Origin: Sphingobacteriaceae bacterium
GTDB lineage: Bacteria; Bacteroidota; Bacteroidia; B-17B0; Aurantibacillaceae
Direction: 5' to 3'
Length of the DNA: 5,303 nucleotides
Assembly (NCBI GenBank): GCA_023251695.1
Contig: JAHEYE010000245.1
Span: 1 to 5,303, forward strand
How positions within the stretch are numbered: position 1 is the first letter of the stretch; every line of letters begins with the position of its first letter. The position numbers and the translations under genes were made by a program. Below are positions 5,277-5,303 of this stretch, in pieces. The notes beneath the pieces were generated by a model. The model saw only the letters and a program-made list of their open reading frames with translations, did not search any database and was not told the origin of the DNA.

Positions 5277-5303
5277 TTATTGAACCACTAATTTTTTAGT
5301 CAC
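5277..5303 (-). CDS. C-terminal tail of a probable T9SS substrate (5' part outside window)
   Basis: Only eight codons and the stop are visible: VTKKLVVQ followed by TAA (TTA at 5277-5279 on the + strand). The KKLVVQ ending is the usual last strand of a T9SS type A sorting domain and closely matches STKKLLVTK at the end of the cupredoxin in this window. A terminator in the correct orientation 20 bp downstream supports a real gene end. Nothing can be said about the rest of the protein. Confidence 0.72.
   Translation of the reverse strand: MTKKLVVQ

Overview
The window looks like a chromosomal stretch from a member of the Bacteroidota (Flavobacteriales, Sphingobacteriales, Chitinophagales or a relative). 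The evidence is two C-terminal sorting tails of the type IX secretion system (T9SS), a PD40-repeat envelope protein of a kind common in that phylum, a DUF3276/PUR-like small protein largely confined to it, AT-rich intergenic DNA, starts without a Shine-Dalgarno sequence, and one promoter candidate matching the phylum's TTTG / TAnnTTTG pattern. The genes are ordinary core or envelope genes. I see no integrase, transposase, phage, CRISPR, tRNA or rRNA signal.

Layout. (1) 1-1364 (+): the 3' part of a large envelope protein with PD40 propeller-type repeats, a carboxypeptidase-regulatory-like beta domain, a Thr-rich linker and a C-terminal SPOR-like domain; its N-terminus lies outside the window. 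(2) 1359-1560: a convergent intergenic region with two tandem 41-bp palindromic repeats, the first containing the gene's stop codon, then a small hairpin and a bidirectional terminator. (3) 1561-2190 (-): a secreted cupredoxin-like copper protein with a T9SS type A sorting domain. (4) 2191-2354: a divergent intergenic region with a plausible promoter for the cupredoxin gene and no recognisable promoter or riboswitch for purL. (5) 2355-4586 (+): purL, the small-type FGAM synthase subunit of purine synthesis. (6) 4587-4784: a convergent intergenic region holding an 86/88-bp tandem duplication of palindromic REP-like DNA, each unit carrying poly-A/GCC segments that resemble the left arm of the terminator that follows. 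(7) 4785-5129 (-): a DUF3276/PUR-alpha-like nucleic-acid-binding protein whose stop codon is inside that terminator stem. (8) 5130-5276: two more hairpins. (9) 5277-5303 (-): the last eight codons of another probable T9SS substrate.

The genes do not form one operon or pathway. purL is housekeeping metabolism, the PUR-like protein is a probable DNA/RNA-binding regulator, and the other three products belong to the envelope or the secreted fraction. No new multi-gene system is evident. The most unusual content is in the two convergent intergenic regions, where two unrelated families of palindromic repeats, each in tandem, sit just before a bidirectional terminator.
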